From the NCBI GenBank assembly GCA_049688395.1, contig JBAVKQ010000367.1, forward strand, positions 1-23,665: a stretch of 23,665 nt of DNA, written 5' to 3'. Shown here one piece after another: positions 14,760 to 22,024 of this stretch (positions are counted from its first letter, which is position 1; every line of letters begins with the position of its first letter). The position numbers were made by a program, and so were the translations under genes. The stretch comes from Prado023 sp049688395. GTDB taxonomy: Bacteria; Actinomycetota; Actinomycetes; S36-B12; CAIYMF01. Under the pieces are notes generated by a model. That model did not search any database and was not told the origin of the DNA. It saw nothing but the letters and a program-made list of their open reading frames with translations.

Positions 14760-16529
14760 ATGCGCCGTCAGGGCAACGACCCCCGTAACACGAACCTCAA
14801 GGTGCCCGTGCTGCGCTTCCCGCGGTGGTCGTTCTGCATCTACTGCAAGCGACTGGAGCTCAGCCCTCTCACGATGGCGCAGCCTGTCGACTGCCCGGAT
14901 CCTTCGCATGTCGACAGGAGTTCGGGAAGGCTGCGTCGGTCGCGAATGTCTCAGGTGCCATTCGTCGCGATCTGCGCCGGTGGCCATCTCGACGACTTCC
15001 CCTTCCGCGAGTGGGTGCATAGGAGCCATGACCCCAACTGTCGCGGCGTGCTCCGGCTCCAATCGCGCGGCGGCGGCGGCTTGGAGGGCCAAGTAGTCGT
15101 CTGTGACCCCGAAGCGACACCCAAGGGATGCGGCCAGGAGCGCTATCTGGAAGGGATCATGAGCGCGCGCTGGGTCAACGAGGTCGAGCGCACCTTCCTG
15201 ACCGACAACTCGGTCGGGAACAGCCAGCCGTTCGAGTGCAAGGGCTCCCGGCCATGGTTGGGCGAATCGGAAGGGGTATGTAGCGAAGCTATCCGAGGCG
15301 CCCTACGCGGTGCTGGCAACGTCTACTTCCCGAAGGTCGAGTCCTCGATCTATCTGCCGAGGAAGGTGGGCGCCGTGAGCGCTGCCTTGCACGACCTGCT
15401 GAACCGGGCCGACGTGCGCCCGCTTCTGCGCATACTGCACCGCACGGATGGAGCGGCAGTGGCTGCGCAGCAGATCCGTGATGAGCTGCCGCCTGAACTG
15501 TTCGCGCCGATCTCGGACGAGCAGCTCCTGGCCGGATACTGGGACATGTTCGGGATTTCGGGGGGGAGCGAGGGCGACGCTACAAGTGTCGGCGCGGAGG
15601 ATGGCGAGGAAGCCGAAGCGGCCGAGTCGCTGACGGCCACGGACCTATGGCGGCATCCAGAGTTCCTGCTGCTCCGTGAGACACCTACGGACGACATGCT
15701 GACAGTGACCGATCCGGGGATGCACCCGCGGCTGGCACGGCCGTTCGGACGTGTTCGGCGGGTCGAGACTCTGACCGAGACCAGGGCACTGCGGGGCTTC
15801 ACCCGCGTCCGGGACGACGAACTCAAGCTGTCGGCCGGAAAGTGCTTGCTCCGTCGACGTCAACTGCCGCCCGCCCACGACTGGTTGCCTGCTTACGTCG
15901 TGAAAGGTGAAGGCATCTACCTTGAACTGAATGCCGACCAACTGGCCACGTGGGAGCGGCAGCCCCCAGTGTTGGCCCGCGCCCAGAAGATCACCGACCA
16001 CCATGGTGATGTGGCCCGGCTCCGTGGCGTAGAAGCTCGGCCGATCAGTCCGCGCTTCGTTCTGATCCACACGCTCGCCCACCTGCTCATCAACGAATTC
16101 ATCTTCACCTGCGGGTATAGCTCGGCTTCACTGCGTGAACGGCTCTACGTCTCGCAGACGCCAAACCGATCGATGGCGGGGCTGCTCATCTACACGGCTG
16201 CTGGCGACTCGGAGGGCACCATGGGAGGGTTGGTACGTATGGCTCGGCACGACAGCCTGCGCTCGGTCTTCGCCTCAGCGGTGGCCGACGCGCAGTGGTG
16301 CTCGACTGACCCCGTCTGCATGGACGCGGGCGAGAAAGGGCAGGGGCCGGACTCCTGCAACCTGGCAGCCTGTCACGGCTGTGCCCTCCTGCCGGAGACC
16401 AGTTGCGAGGAGTTCAACCGCTTTCTCGACCGAGGACTAGTCATCGGGACGTTCGCCGATCCCACTGTCGGCTACTTCTCCTCTTTCGCTCTGGGCGACT
16501 CGCGTTCGTGCCGACCGCCCGCCGATTGA
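14760..16529 (+). CDS. DrmB-like DUF1998 protein, lacking the usual N-terminus
   Basis: The 589-residue product matches DrmB, the DUF1998 component of the anti-phage system DISARM. A zinc-ribbon-like start has RFPRWSFCIYC (C26, C29) and DCPDPSH (C45, H50). FVAICAGGHLDDFPFREW, near residue 67, is a DrmB hallmark. The C-terminal DUF1998 domain has HTLAHLLINEF, RERLYVS and a cysteine cluster (CNLAACHGCALLPETSCEEF). DrmB normally begins with an extra segment containing a TxGPGAxVDLP-like motif before the RFPRW strand. That is missing, and an in-frame stop (14742-14744) lies just upstream. No ribosome site precedes ATG 14760. No DrmA helicase, DrmC phospholipase D or methyltransferase is in the window. 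It is therefore an orphan, probably 5'-truncated remnant, though the remaining 1.77 kb is intact. Confidence 0.8.
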   Translation: MRRQGNDPRNTNLKVPVLRFPRWSFCIYCKRLELSPLTMAQPVDCPDPSHVDRSSGRLRRSRMSQVPFVAICAGGHLDDFPFREWVHRSHDPNCRGVLRLQSRGGGGLEGQVVVCDPEATPKGCGQERYLEGIMSARWVNEVERTFLTDNSVGNSQPFECKGSRPWLGESEGVCSEAIRGALRGAGNVYFPKVESSIYLPRKVGAVSAALHDLLNRADVRPLLRILHRTDGAAVAAQQIRDELPPELFAPISDEQLLAGYWDMFGISGGSEGDATSVGAEDGEEAEAAESLTATDLWRHPEFLLLRETPTDDMLTVTDPGMHPRLARPFGRVRRVETLTETRALRGFTRVRDDELKLSAGKCLLRRRQLPPAHDWLPAYVVKGEGIYLELNADQLATWERQPPVLARAQKITDHHGDVARLRGVEARPISPRFVLIHTLAHLLINEFIFTCGYSSASLRERLYVSQTPNRSMAGLLIYTAAGDSEGTMGGLVRMARHDSLRSVFASAVADAQWCSTDPVCMDAGEKGQGPDSCNLAACHGCALLPETSCEEFNRFLDRGLVIGTFADPTVGYFSSFALGDSRSCRPPAD

Positions 16530-16647
16530 TTCCGACGATCTGGGCAGGCATGCTGGCTTCGTCTGAGCGCAGGGTCTTCGGACCTGTGTGACGAGCCCTG
16601 CTCGGTTGTGCCTACATCGATGCCGACGGAGGTCGGGTTCGGGTGCC

Positions 16648-16667
16648 AGCGCCCTCTTATTGGCGCT
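16648..16667. terminator. Hairpin between convergent genes
   Basis: AGCGCC (16648-16653) and GGCGCT (16662-16667) form a 6-bp stem around an 8-nt AT-rich loop, followed on + by TCTCT. It lies between the DrmB-like stop (16529) and the HerA-like stop (16689), so it could serve either gene. Confidence 0.4.
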
Positions 16668-16688
16668 TCTCTGCCGAATGATCCCACG

Positions 16689-18971
16689 TTACGTTGCGGA
16701 TGCGTCGCCTGGCTGTGCTTCATCGGGTGTGGACCGCTCGCGCTTGCGCTTCTCCAGCCACTCGTCCAGGAACGACTCGCTGCGCGGCTGCGGAGGGTGT
16801 CCAAGGGCAAGGTCCCGCGGCTCCATCCGATGTTCGGTGCGCAGCGGGTCGACGAGATCGGCGATCGTTCGGGCGCGGATGTCTTGGATGGCTTGGTCGG
16901 CGTCGGGCAGCGGCTGGACCCGCGCGTTGTGGTCGACCTCGAGAGTGAAGGGGCGCAACGGCTGACCTGTGTCAGCCAGCCGGGTCGCGGCCACGAATTG
17001 GGGAAGGCCCGTCAGGTCCAGCGGGCTGAACTCGGGATAGGTCGCAACCGCCAGGGCCTTGGCGTCGTCATGACCGACCCGGAAGATGACGCGTGTGGCA
17101 ACCGATCCCTCGACGGCTTCGGTCAGGTCGCCGACCAGTTGGCCCATGAACTGGTGTGCGATGACGGCCCGCAGCCCGAACTTGCGGCCCTCAGCCAGGA
17201 TGTTGGCCAACGGGACCGAGGAGAAGGAGCCCGCTTCATCGACGAGGATCGTGTAGGGGTGCGGCGCTGGGCGCGACAGCGCCCCGGCCCAGAACCGAAG
17301 CAGGTACAGAAGGCCCAGGACCCGGGCGCCGGTCACGCCGACCTGTCCCTTGGCCAGGTCGAGCAGCACGATCCGGTTGTCGCTCATCGCGAGCTCCGGG
17401 TCGAACGAGTCCGCGCCTGACTCCAGGATCGCCCGCATGGCTGCGGTGGAGGTGAACCCGCTGAACTTCGAAGCCACCCAGGCGCGGATCTCATTGACCT
17501 CGCTGCTGCGGTTGCCGAAGAAGTCGTTGCGCCAGAAGGCCTTCAGCGTCGGGTCGGTCAACCTGGCTGCGAGCGACTGGGCCAGGGCTTCATCCTCCAA
17601 CAGTCGGGGGACGTCGAGGAGCGAGGTTCGATCCCTGCGGACCTCGGCCAGCGACATCAGCGCATTGCGCATCACGCGCTGGAACCGTGGGCCGACGATC
17701 CCTTCGTGCTTGGGATCGAACAGCTGCTGGAAGGCCTCGGTCATGTCACCGATCACGAGGTCGCGCTCCGCGGGGTCGGAGACTGCGAATGGGTTGAGGC
17801 GCACCGGATTTGCCGTGTCGCCACATCGGATCAGCCAAACCCGCTCCCGGGCTGCTGGATCGAGTTCGCGCAGGATCCGCTCGACGGTGGTGCCATGTGG
17901 GTCGAGGAACAACAGGCCCTCCCCACGAGCGGCGGTCTCGAGCGCGATCGCGGTCAGCAACGTCGACTTGCCTGACCCCGTTTCGCCGATCACATGCACG
18001 TGTCGCGAGCGAACCTCATCGGAGAGCACGATGTCGCACAGCTCGTCGCGGACGTTGCGCGCCGAACCGACCCGCACGCCCTCCTGCGCAGCGGTGTCAC
18101 CTTCGAAGGCGACGACGCGAGGCTCCACCGGAAGGCCGGGGAAGGAACTCTCCGTCGTCGCGGGTAGCCGCAGAAGGCCAGCAGCCAGGGACTCGGGCAC
18201 CACCAATCCCGGCTGGGTGGCCCGCACCGGGACCTCGTCCAGATCGACCCAGGAGAACCAGCTGCGCAGGTGCTCGCGCAGGCGCAGGGGGAGCGTCCAC
18301 GGTGGGCCGGTGGCAACCACGGCCGCCCCAGCGATCACCGGCGTTCCCAAGAACTCCTCGTGTTCGCTGCCCGATCCGCCGAGTTCCCGGTCGAGGTCGT
18401 CTCGCGCCTGCTTCATGGAAGCCTCGTCCAGCGGGGCCACGGTCTGGAGCAGGGTCAGATGCGGGTTGGCCAGCAGCAGTCTGGCGAGCGCCTCGGGATC
18501 GGCTCGCCGCGGTACCGCCCAGATCCCTGCATCGTGGAGCGGTGCGCCCACATAGCCCAGCAGACGCCCCTTGATGCCCGGGCCTCGTGGGGTCAGCCAC
18601 AGGGACCGCTGGCTGGCCGCATCCGAGGGCCGCACCTCGGCGACCTGCTGCACCGGGCTGGGCACCGCGGCCTCTGAGAGCAGGCCGGCGGCCTCCTCGG
18701 CGAGGTGTCGCACGTAGTCTTCGGAAACGGCGAGACCGGCGCGTTCCTCCCCGATCGGGCCACTGGCCCAGACTTCCACGCTGATGGCGATCCTCGACTC
18801 CAGTGCGCGCGTGCGTACCTGAAGCGTGCATCCGTGCGGCGCCTCGGCCACCAGACGTGCCAGCCGTTGACCCAGGTGAAGGCTCTGGGCGCCGCTGGAG
18901 TTGGCCAGCTCAGGTATCGCGTCCGAGCGGCGCAGCGCCAGCAGGTCGAAGGTGTAGGTCCCCCCGTTCAT
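16689..18971 (-). CDS. HerA/VirD4-type P-loop ATPase (type IV secretion-like DNA-binding ATPase)
   Basis: The 760-residue product is a FtsK/HerA-superfamily ATPase. The first 300 residues form a uncharacterised alpha/beta region without transmembrane helices. The ATPase core has Walker A GETGSGKST at 329-337. It continues with LLFLDPHGTTVERIL, then VWLIRCGDTANPVRLNPF, a pattern shared by conjugation-type coupling proteins. Walker B ILVDEA is at about 575-580, followed by GRKFGLRAVIAHQFMGQL with the sensor glutamine and ATRVIFRVG with a likely arginine finger. Such enzymes pump or unwind DNA as hexamers. Relatives occur in mobile elements and in defence islands, often beside nucleases. The tail is charged (RKRERSTPDEAQPGD). 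There is no relaxase or other mating-pair gene, so conjugation is unlikely here. It shares a 294-base divergent region with the Clp-like operon. Confidence 0.8.
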   Translation of the reverse strand: MNGGTYTFDLLALRRSDAIPELANSSGAQSLHLGQRLARLVAEAPHGCTLQVRTRALESRIAISVEVWASGPIGEERAGLAVSEDYVRHLAEEAAGLLSEAAVPSPVQQVAEVRPSDAASQRSLWLTPRGPGIKGRLLGYVGAPLHDAGIWAVPRRADPEALARLLLANPHLTLLQTVAPLDEASMKQARDDLDRELGGSGSEHEEFLGTPVIAGAAVVATGPPWTLPLRLREHLRSWFSWVDLDEVPVRATQPGLVVPESLAAGLLRLPATTESSFPGLPVEPRVVAFEGDTAAQEGVRVGSARNVRDELCDIVLSDEVRSRHVHVIGETGSGKSTLLTAIALETAARGEGLLFLDPHGTTVERILRELDPAARERVWLIRCGDTANPVRLNPFAVSDPAERDLVIGDMTEAFQQLFDPKHEGIVGPRFQRVMRNALMSLAEVRRDRTSLLDVPRLLEDEALAQSLAARLTDPTLKAFWRNDFFGNRSSEVNEIRAWVASKFSGFTSTAAMRAILESGADSFDPELAMSDNRIVLLDLAKGQVGVTGARVLGLLYLLRFWAGALSRPAPHPYTILVDEAGSFSSVPLANILAEGRKFGLRAVIAHQFMGQLVGDLTEAVEGSVATRVIFRVGHDDAKALAVATYPEFSPLDLTGLPQFVAATRLADTGQPLRPFTLEVDHNARVQPLPDADQAIQDIRARTIADLVDPLRTEHRMEPRDLALGHPPQPRSESFLDEWLEKRKRERSTPDEAQPGDASAT

Positions 18972-19091
18972 GGCTGCACCGTAGCCGACGCACGGTGCGC
19001 GCTGTCCTCGGGTGGTACCAGCCGCTCCGGGGCGTGGAACACGGTGCCCCAGAGGAGCCGCTCGGGCGGTGCGATATCCTCAAGCACTTTC

Positions 19092-19115
19092 GACGACCTG
19101 ACCGGCTGGGTCGTC
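19092..19115. promoter_or_regulatory. Inverted repeat in the divergent region, candidate operator
   Basis: GACGACC (19092-19098) and GGTCGTC (19109-19115) are exact inverted copies 10 bases apart. They sit near the middle of the 294-base gap 18972-19265 between the HerA-like gene (-) and the Clp-like gene (+). A 7-10-7 dyad in a divergent promoter region suits a dimeric regulator controlling both sides. A hairpin in RNA is an alternative. No clear promoter boxes were recognised in the gap. Confidence 0.35.
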
Positions 19116-19265
19116 CTGCGGGACTTCGAGGGGGAGACGGCGACCATGTTGCGGGGGGTGCGGTTTCGCGTTGGCCTCACTGCAACGTGGACGTTCGCGA
19201 TGACGGGGGACGCGCAGACCTCGTGGTGTCCAGGCACTGTGGCCAGTGTGGGAATGGGGTGAGCC

Positions 19266-21401
19266 ATGGCACCCAAGTTGCCGATGGATGTCCGGATGCT
19301 CGTGGCCGATGCGGAGAGTCAGGCGAAGAAGCACGGTCACGGAGAGGTCACCCCGCTGCATTTGGTGGCCGCCGTCGCGGCCCGCGGCCTGGTCAAGGAT
19401 CGCGTCCCGGCGGAGCTGGCTTCGGCGATCAACCAGCAGCTGCAGGCCATCGAGGCCGACTATGCCAGCCCGACGCTGAGCGCAGAGACGAAGAAGATCC
19501 TTGCCGACGTCGCGGCCACCCCGGACCCGATGCAAACACTGCTGGTACATGTCGTCGGCCTGGCAGCAGAGGTCGTGGAACCGGGAAAGCCCGGGGAACC
19601 TGAACGGCCCGTGGAAGCGCCCGGCTCCAAGGCCGAGAGTCCGCTGGTGCGCGGAGACGACCGGGCTGAGGCACCAGACAGCGATGGCCACGCGGCCGAG
19701 AAGAGCGGGCGGGTGCAGGCAGGCGAACCCCGGGAGTTGACTCCGGCCCAACGCCAGCTCGTCGAGCAGGCCGCCACCGTGCCGCTGTCGGTGGGTCGTG
19801 GCGCGATCGTCCATCGCCTTGTTGCGATGCTCGGGGCGCGCGAACCGCAGCCAGTGCTCCTGGTCGGGGACCCGGGCAGCGGGCGGACCAGCGTGGCTCA
19901 GGCGTTGGCGGCTGTGTTGGTGGGACCCGGCTATCGGGGTCCCTTGTCGGGTGCAGCGGTCTATGTCACCAACACTTCATCCCTGCTCGCGCAGCGCAAC
20001 TGGTCCGCGCTGACGCCGTTGGCCACCAGCGGGGTGCTGGTCATCGATGACGCAGACGTTCTCATGCGCCTCGGCGGTGCCATCGACTACGTGAGTCTGG
20101 CCGCGATGCGGGCACTCGTCGCTGGCCCCGGCACCAGGATCGTCCTGATGCTCTCCAGTGCGAATCTGGACAGGTTCCGGGCCGCGGATCCCGAGTTCAT
20201 GACCCAGCTCGAGATCTGCCGGGTGCCTGCACTCGACGCGCAGGAAGTCCTCGAGATCGCGCGGGAAGAGGCGAAGGCACTCGCCGAACACCACGGTGTG
20301 GTCATCCCCATAGACGTCGTTGCGGCGGCGGCGATGCCCAGGCGGATGTCTGACACTCAGTCGCATCCTGCCCTGGCTGTGCGGCGGTTGGACCGCGCCG
20401 GCGCAGCAGCCAAGTTGCGGGCTGACCTGACGGCCAGGGCCGGTGACCTCGGGTCCGAGGTGCCCGCCCAGCAGTATGTGGCCTTCGACGCCGACCGAGC
20501 CAGGGTGGCGCTTGGCGCGCACGTGATCGGCCAGGACCAAGCGATCCGGCACGTCACCGATCGTCTCTCGGTCACTCGGACGGCCTTGGACCTACGCCCC
20601 GAACGGCCCGACGGCGTGTTCCTCTTCGCGGGTCCGACCGGGACCGGCAAGACCGCCCTGGCGCTCCAGCTCGGCAGGGAGATCTACGGCTCCAGCGAGG
20701 CAGTCATCCGCCTGGACATGAGCGAGTTCGCCGAGCCGCACACGGTGTCCAAACTGTTCGGCTCACCCCCGGGCTATGTGGGTTCCACCGACCCCGACTC
20801 GTGGCTGACGACCCGGATCCGCATGCGTCCCCAGTGCGTGCTGCTCCTGGACGAGATCGAGAAGGCGCACCCCAGCGTCTGGAACGCCTTCCTCCAGGTC
20901 TTCGACGCCGGTACGCTCAGCGACTCCCTGGGCAACCGGGCTGACTTTGCCGAAGTCGTGGTCATCTTGACGAGCAACATCGGCGCCGAAGCCTTCGCGC
21001 AGAAGGTGGCGACGGGGTTCCTCGAGGATGGCTCGCAGGACGACGCCGATTCCGCCGAGGTGCTCGCCGAGCTGCGCCGACGGATGCGACCAGAGCTGCT
21101 CAACCGGCTGGACGGGACCGTTGTCTTCCGCCCGCTGAGCCAAGAGGTGATCCGCGAGATCGCTGCAGTCAACCTCGCCCAGGCGATCCTGCGCCTCGAG
21201 GATCGCGGATGGCAGATCTCTGTCACCGATGACGTCGAGGACCTGCTCGTCGAGCGTGGATTCTCCCGCGAGTACGGGGCTCGTCCATTGCTCCGGGCGG
21301 TTGAGGACCTCATCCTGCGACCGTTGGCGGGACTCCCCACGGGGCGCTACCTGTTGGCTGTCGAGGGAGCCTCGACCGTGGTCCTGGACCCGCACGATTA
21401 G
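19266..21401 (+). CDS. Clp-like double-AAA+ ATPase with degenerate first ATPase site
   Basis: The 711-residue product resembles ClpA/ClpB. Residues 1-110 look like a Clp N-domain (AESQAKKHGHGEVTPLHLVA). A charged linker runs to about 165. The first AAA+ module has GDPGSGRTS at 201-209, with Arg207 where the Walker A lysine should be. Its Walker B reads VLVIDDAD (259-264), with Asp262 in place of the catalytic Glu, so it is probably not an active ATPase. There is no ClpB-type coiled-coil middle domain. The second module is intact: GPTGTGKTA (K462), the pore loop GYVG (503-506), VLLLDEIEKAH (E530), LTSNIGAEAF and the arginine-finger region RRRMRPELLNRLD. A ClpB-type C-terminal small domain closes it. 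No IGF/IGL-type ClpP loop was seen. It likely threads or remodels a protein partner. The YbjN-like gene follows by 51 bases. Confidence 0.85.
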   Translation: MAPKLPMDVRMLVADAESQAKKHGHGEVTPLHLVAAVAARGLVKDRVPAELASAINQQLQAIEADYASPTLSAETKKILADVAATPDPMQTLLVHVVGLAAEVVEPGKPGEPERPVEAPGSKAESPLVRGDDRAEAPDSDGHAAEKSGRVQAGEPRELTPAQRQLVEQAATVPLSVGRGAIVHRLVAMLGAREPQPVLLVGDPGSGRTSVAQALAAVLVGPGYRGPLSGAAVYVTNTSSLLAQRNWSALTPLATSGVLVIDDADVLMRLGGAIDYVSLAAMRALVAGPGTRIVLMLSSANLDRFRAADPEFMTQLEICRVPALDAQEVLEIAREEAKALAEHHGVVIPIDVVAAAAMPRRMSDTQSHPALAVRRLDRAGAAAKLRADLTARAGDLGSEVPAQQYVAFDADRARVALGAHVIGQDQAIRHVTDRLSVTRTALDLRPERPDGVFLFAGPTGTGKTALALQLGREIYGSSEAVIRLDMSEFAEPHTVSKLFGSPPGYVGSTDPDSWLTTRIRMRPQCVLLLDEIEKAHPSVWNAFLQVFDAGTLSDSLGNRADFAEVVVILTSNIGAEAFAQKVATGFLEDGSQDDADSAEVLAELRRRMRPELLNRLDGTVVFRPLSQEVIREIAAVNLAQAILRLEDRGWQISVTDDVEDLLVERGFSREYGARPLLRAVEDLILRPLAGLPTGRYLLAVEGASTVVLDPHD

Positions 21402-21452
21402 GACGCAACTGCCGCTTGCCATCAGAGACGCAACGATAGAAGGGAACATGCG

Positions 21453-21881
21453 ATGTCCGCAGACGCAGTCATGCTCAAGATCCAGCGCTTCTTGTCCGAG
21501 GAGGACCTCTTCGTCCGCCTGTCCGGAGATGGGCTGGTCGTCCCCTATGACTCCACGGCCGTGTTCATCTCGGTCCTGGAACAGAAGGAACGTTCACTGG
21601 TTCGGTTCACGGCGCCGGTCATACTCGAGGCGCCTGACACCCCAGAACTCACACGATGGGTGGCCACCGACGGCCAGCAGTACTTCTTCGGCGCGGCCGC
21701 GCTGCGGATGCGAGCCGAAGGGACGGTCGACGTGGTCCTCGACCACACCCTCCTCGGGGACTTCCTGGATCGCGAGGAGTTGCACGCCGTGATCGGGGCG
21801 TTGGCGAACACGGCCAACGATCTCGACGAGCAACTCAAGGGGAAGTTCGGTGGGCGCAGGCTCAACGAGGACGACCTCTGA
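21453..21881 (+). CDS. YbjN/TY-Chap-like peptide-binding chaperone
   Basis: The 142-residue product has the pattern of YbjN/type III secretion chaperone-like domains. A first helix is followed by SEEDLFVRLSGDGLVVPYDS, FTAPVILEAP, a helix with LTRWVATDGQQYFFGAA, and a strand ADVVL-like stretch VDVVLDHTLLGDFLDREEL. A long final helix VIGALANTANDLDEQL ends in a charged tail. These small domains bind peptides or partner proteins. Comparative genomics, as I recall it, places TY-Chap proteins in actinobacterial NTP-dependent conflict systems. AGAAGGGA precedes ATG 21453 and selects it over the ATG at 21448. Position right after the Clp-like gene, same strand, points to one operon and a role as adaptor or substrate chaperone. 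The family call is from pattern only. Confidence 0.65.
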   Translation: MSADAVMLKIQRFLSEEDLFVRLSGDGLVVPYDSTAVFISVLEQKERSLVRFTAPVILEAPDTPELTRWVATDGQQYFFGAAALRMRAEGTVDVVLDHTLLGDFLDREELHAVIGALANTANDLDEQLKGKFGGRRLNEDDL

Positions 21882-21892
21882 GGTTCATGCGC

Positions 21893-21999
21893 TGGCGGTT
21901 TGAAATGGGTGCGGCTCTCGTGGAGTGACCGGCGGTGCTCACCACTACCCGGAAGCCATGATCACCATTCATGACGCCAACATGGTCATCCCCAGTGAC
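21893..21999. repeat. Possible decayed CRISPR repeats upstream of the array
   Basis: Between the YbjN-like stop and the first clear repeat, the repeat end AGTGAC recurs at 21924-21929 and 21994-21999, each time followed by CGGC. The spacing (70, then 62 bases to the next) is near the array unit of 72-79. Alignment of the preceding bases to the repeat is weak (about 10-11 of 37), so these are at most heavily eroded terminal repeats. No gene is seen in 21882-22024. Confidence 0.3.
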
Positions 22000-22024
22000 C
22001 GGCAACAGGAGTGGAGAGTTCACC

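Noticed and set aside
14382..15092. 236-codon minus-strand frame overlapping the DrmB-like gene start
   Set aside because: The composition is shadow-like (Arg/His/Gly), and the opposite strand carries conserved DrmB motifs. It does not contain the protein-like fragment at 14522-14698, which is in another frame.
14760..16529. A complete DISARM system
   Set aside because: Only the DrmB-like component is present, and it is truncated. No DrmA helicase, DrmC or DNA methyltransferase gene is in the window.
16689..18971. Conjugative element or integrative plasmid based on the VirD4-like ATPase
   Set aside because: No relaxase, VirB4-like or mating channel gene, integrase, attachment site or flanking repeats were found.
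19146..19262. Possible 38-codon leader ORF (MLRGVRFRVG...) ending 4 bases before the Clp-like gene
   Set aside because: It has an ATG with a weak purine run upstream and a suggestive position for translational coupling, but no coding signature or conservation can be shown. It may be worth a look in ribosome profiling.
19266..21401. Housekeeping ClpB or ClpC, or a type VI secretion ClpV
   Set aside because: It has no middle coiled-coil domain, a degenerate first ATPase site and no secretion genes nearby. Gene context is accessory rather than housekeeping.
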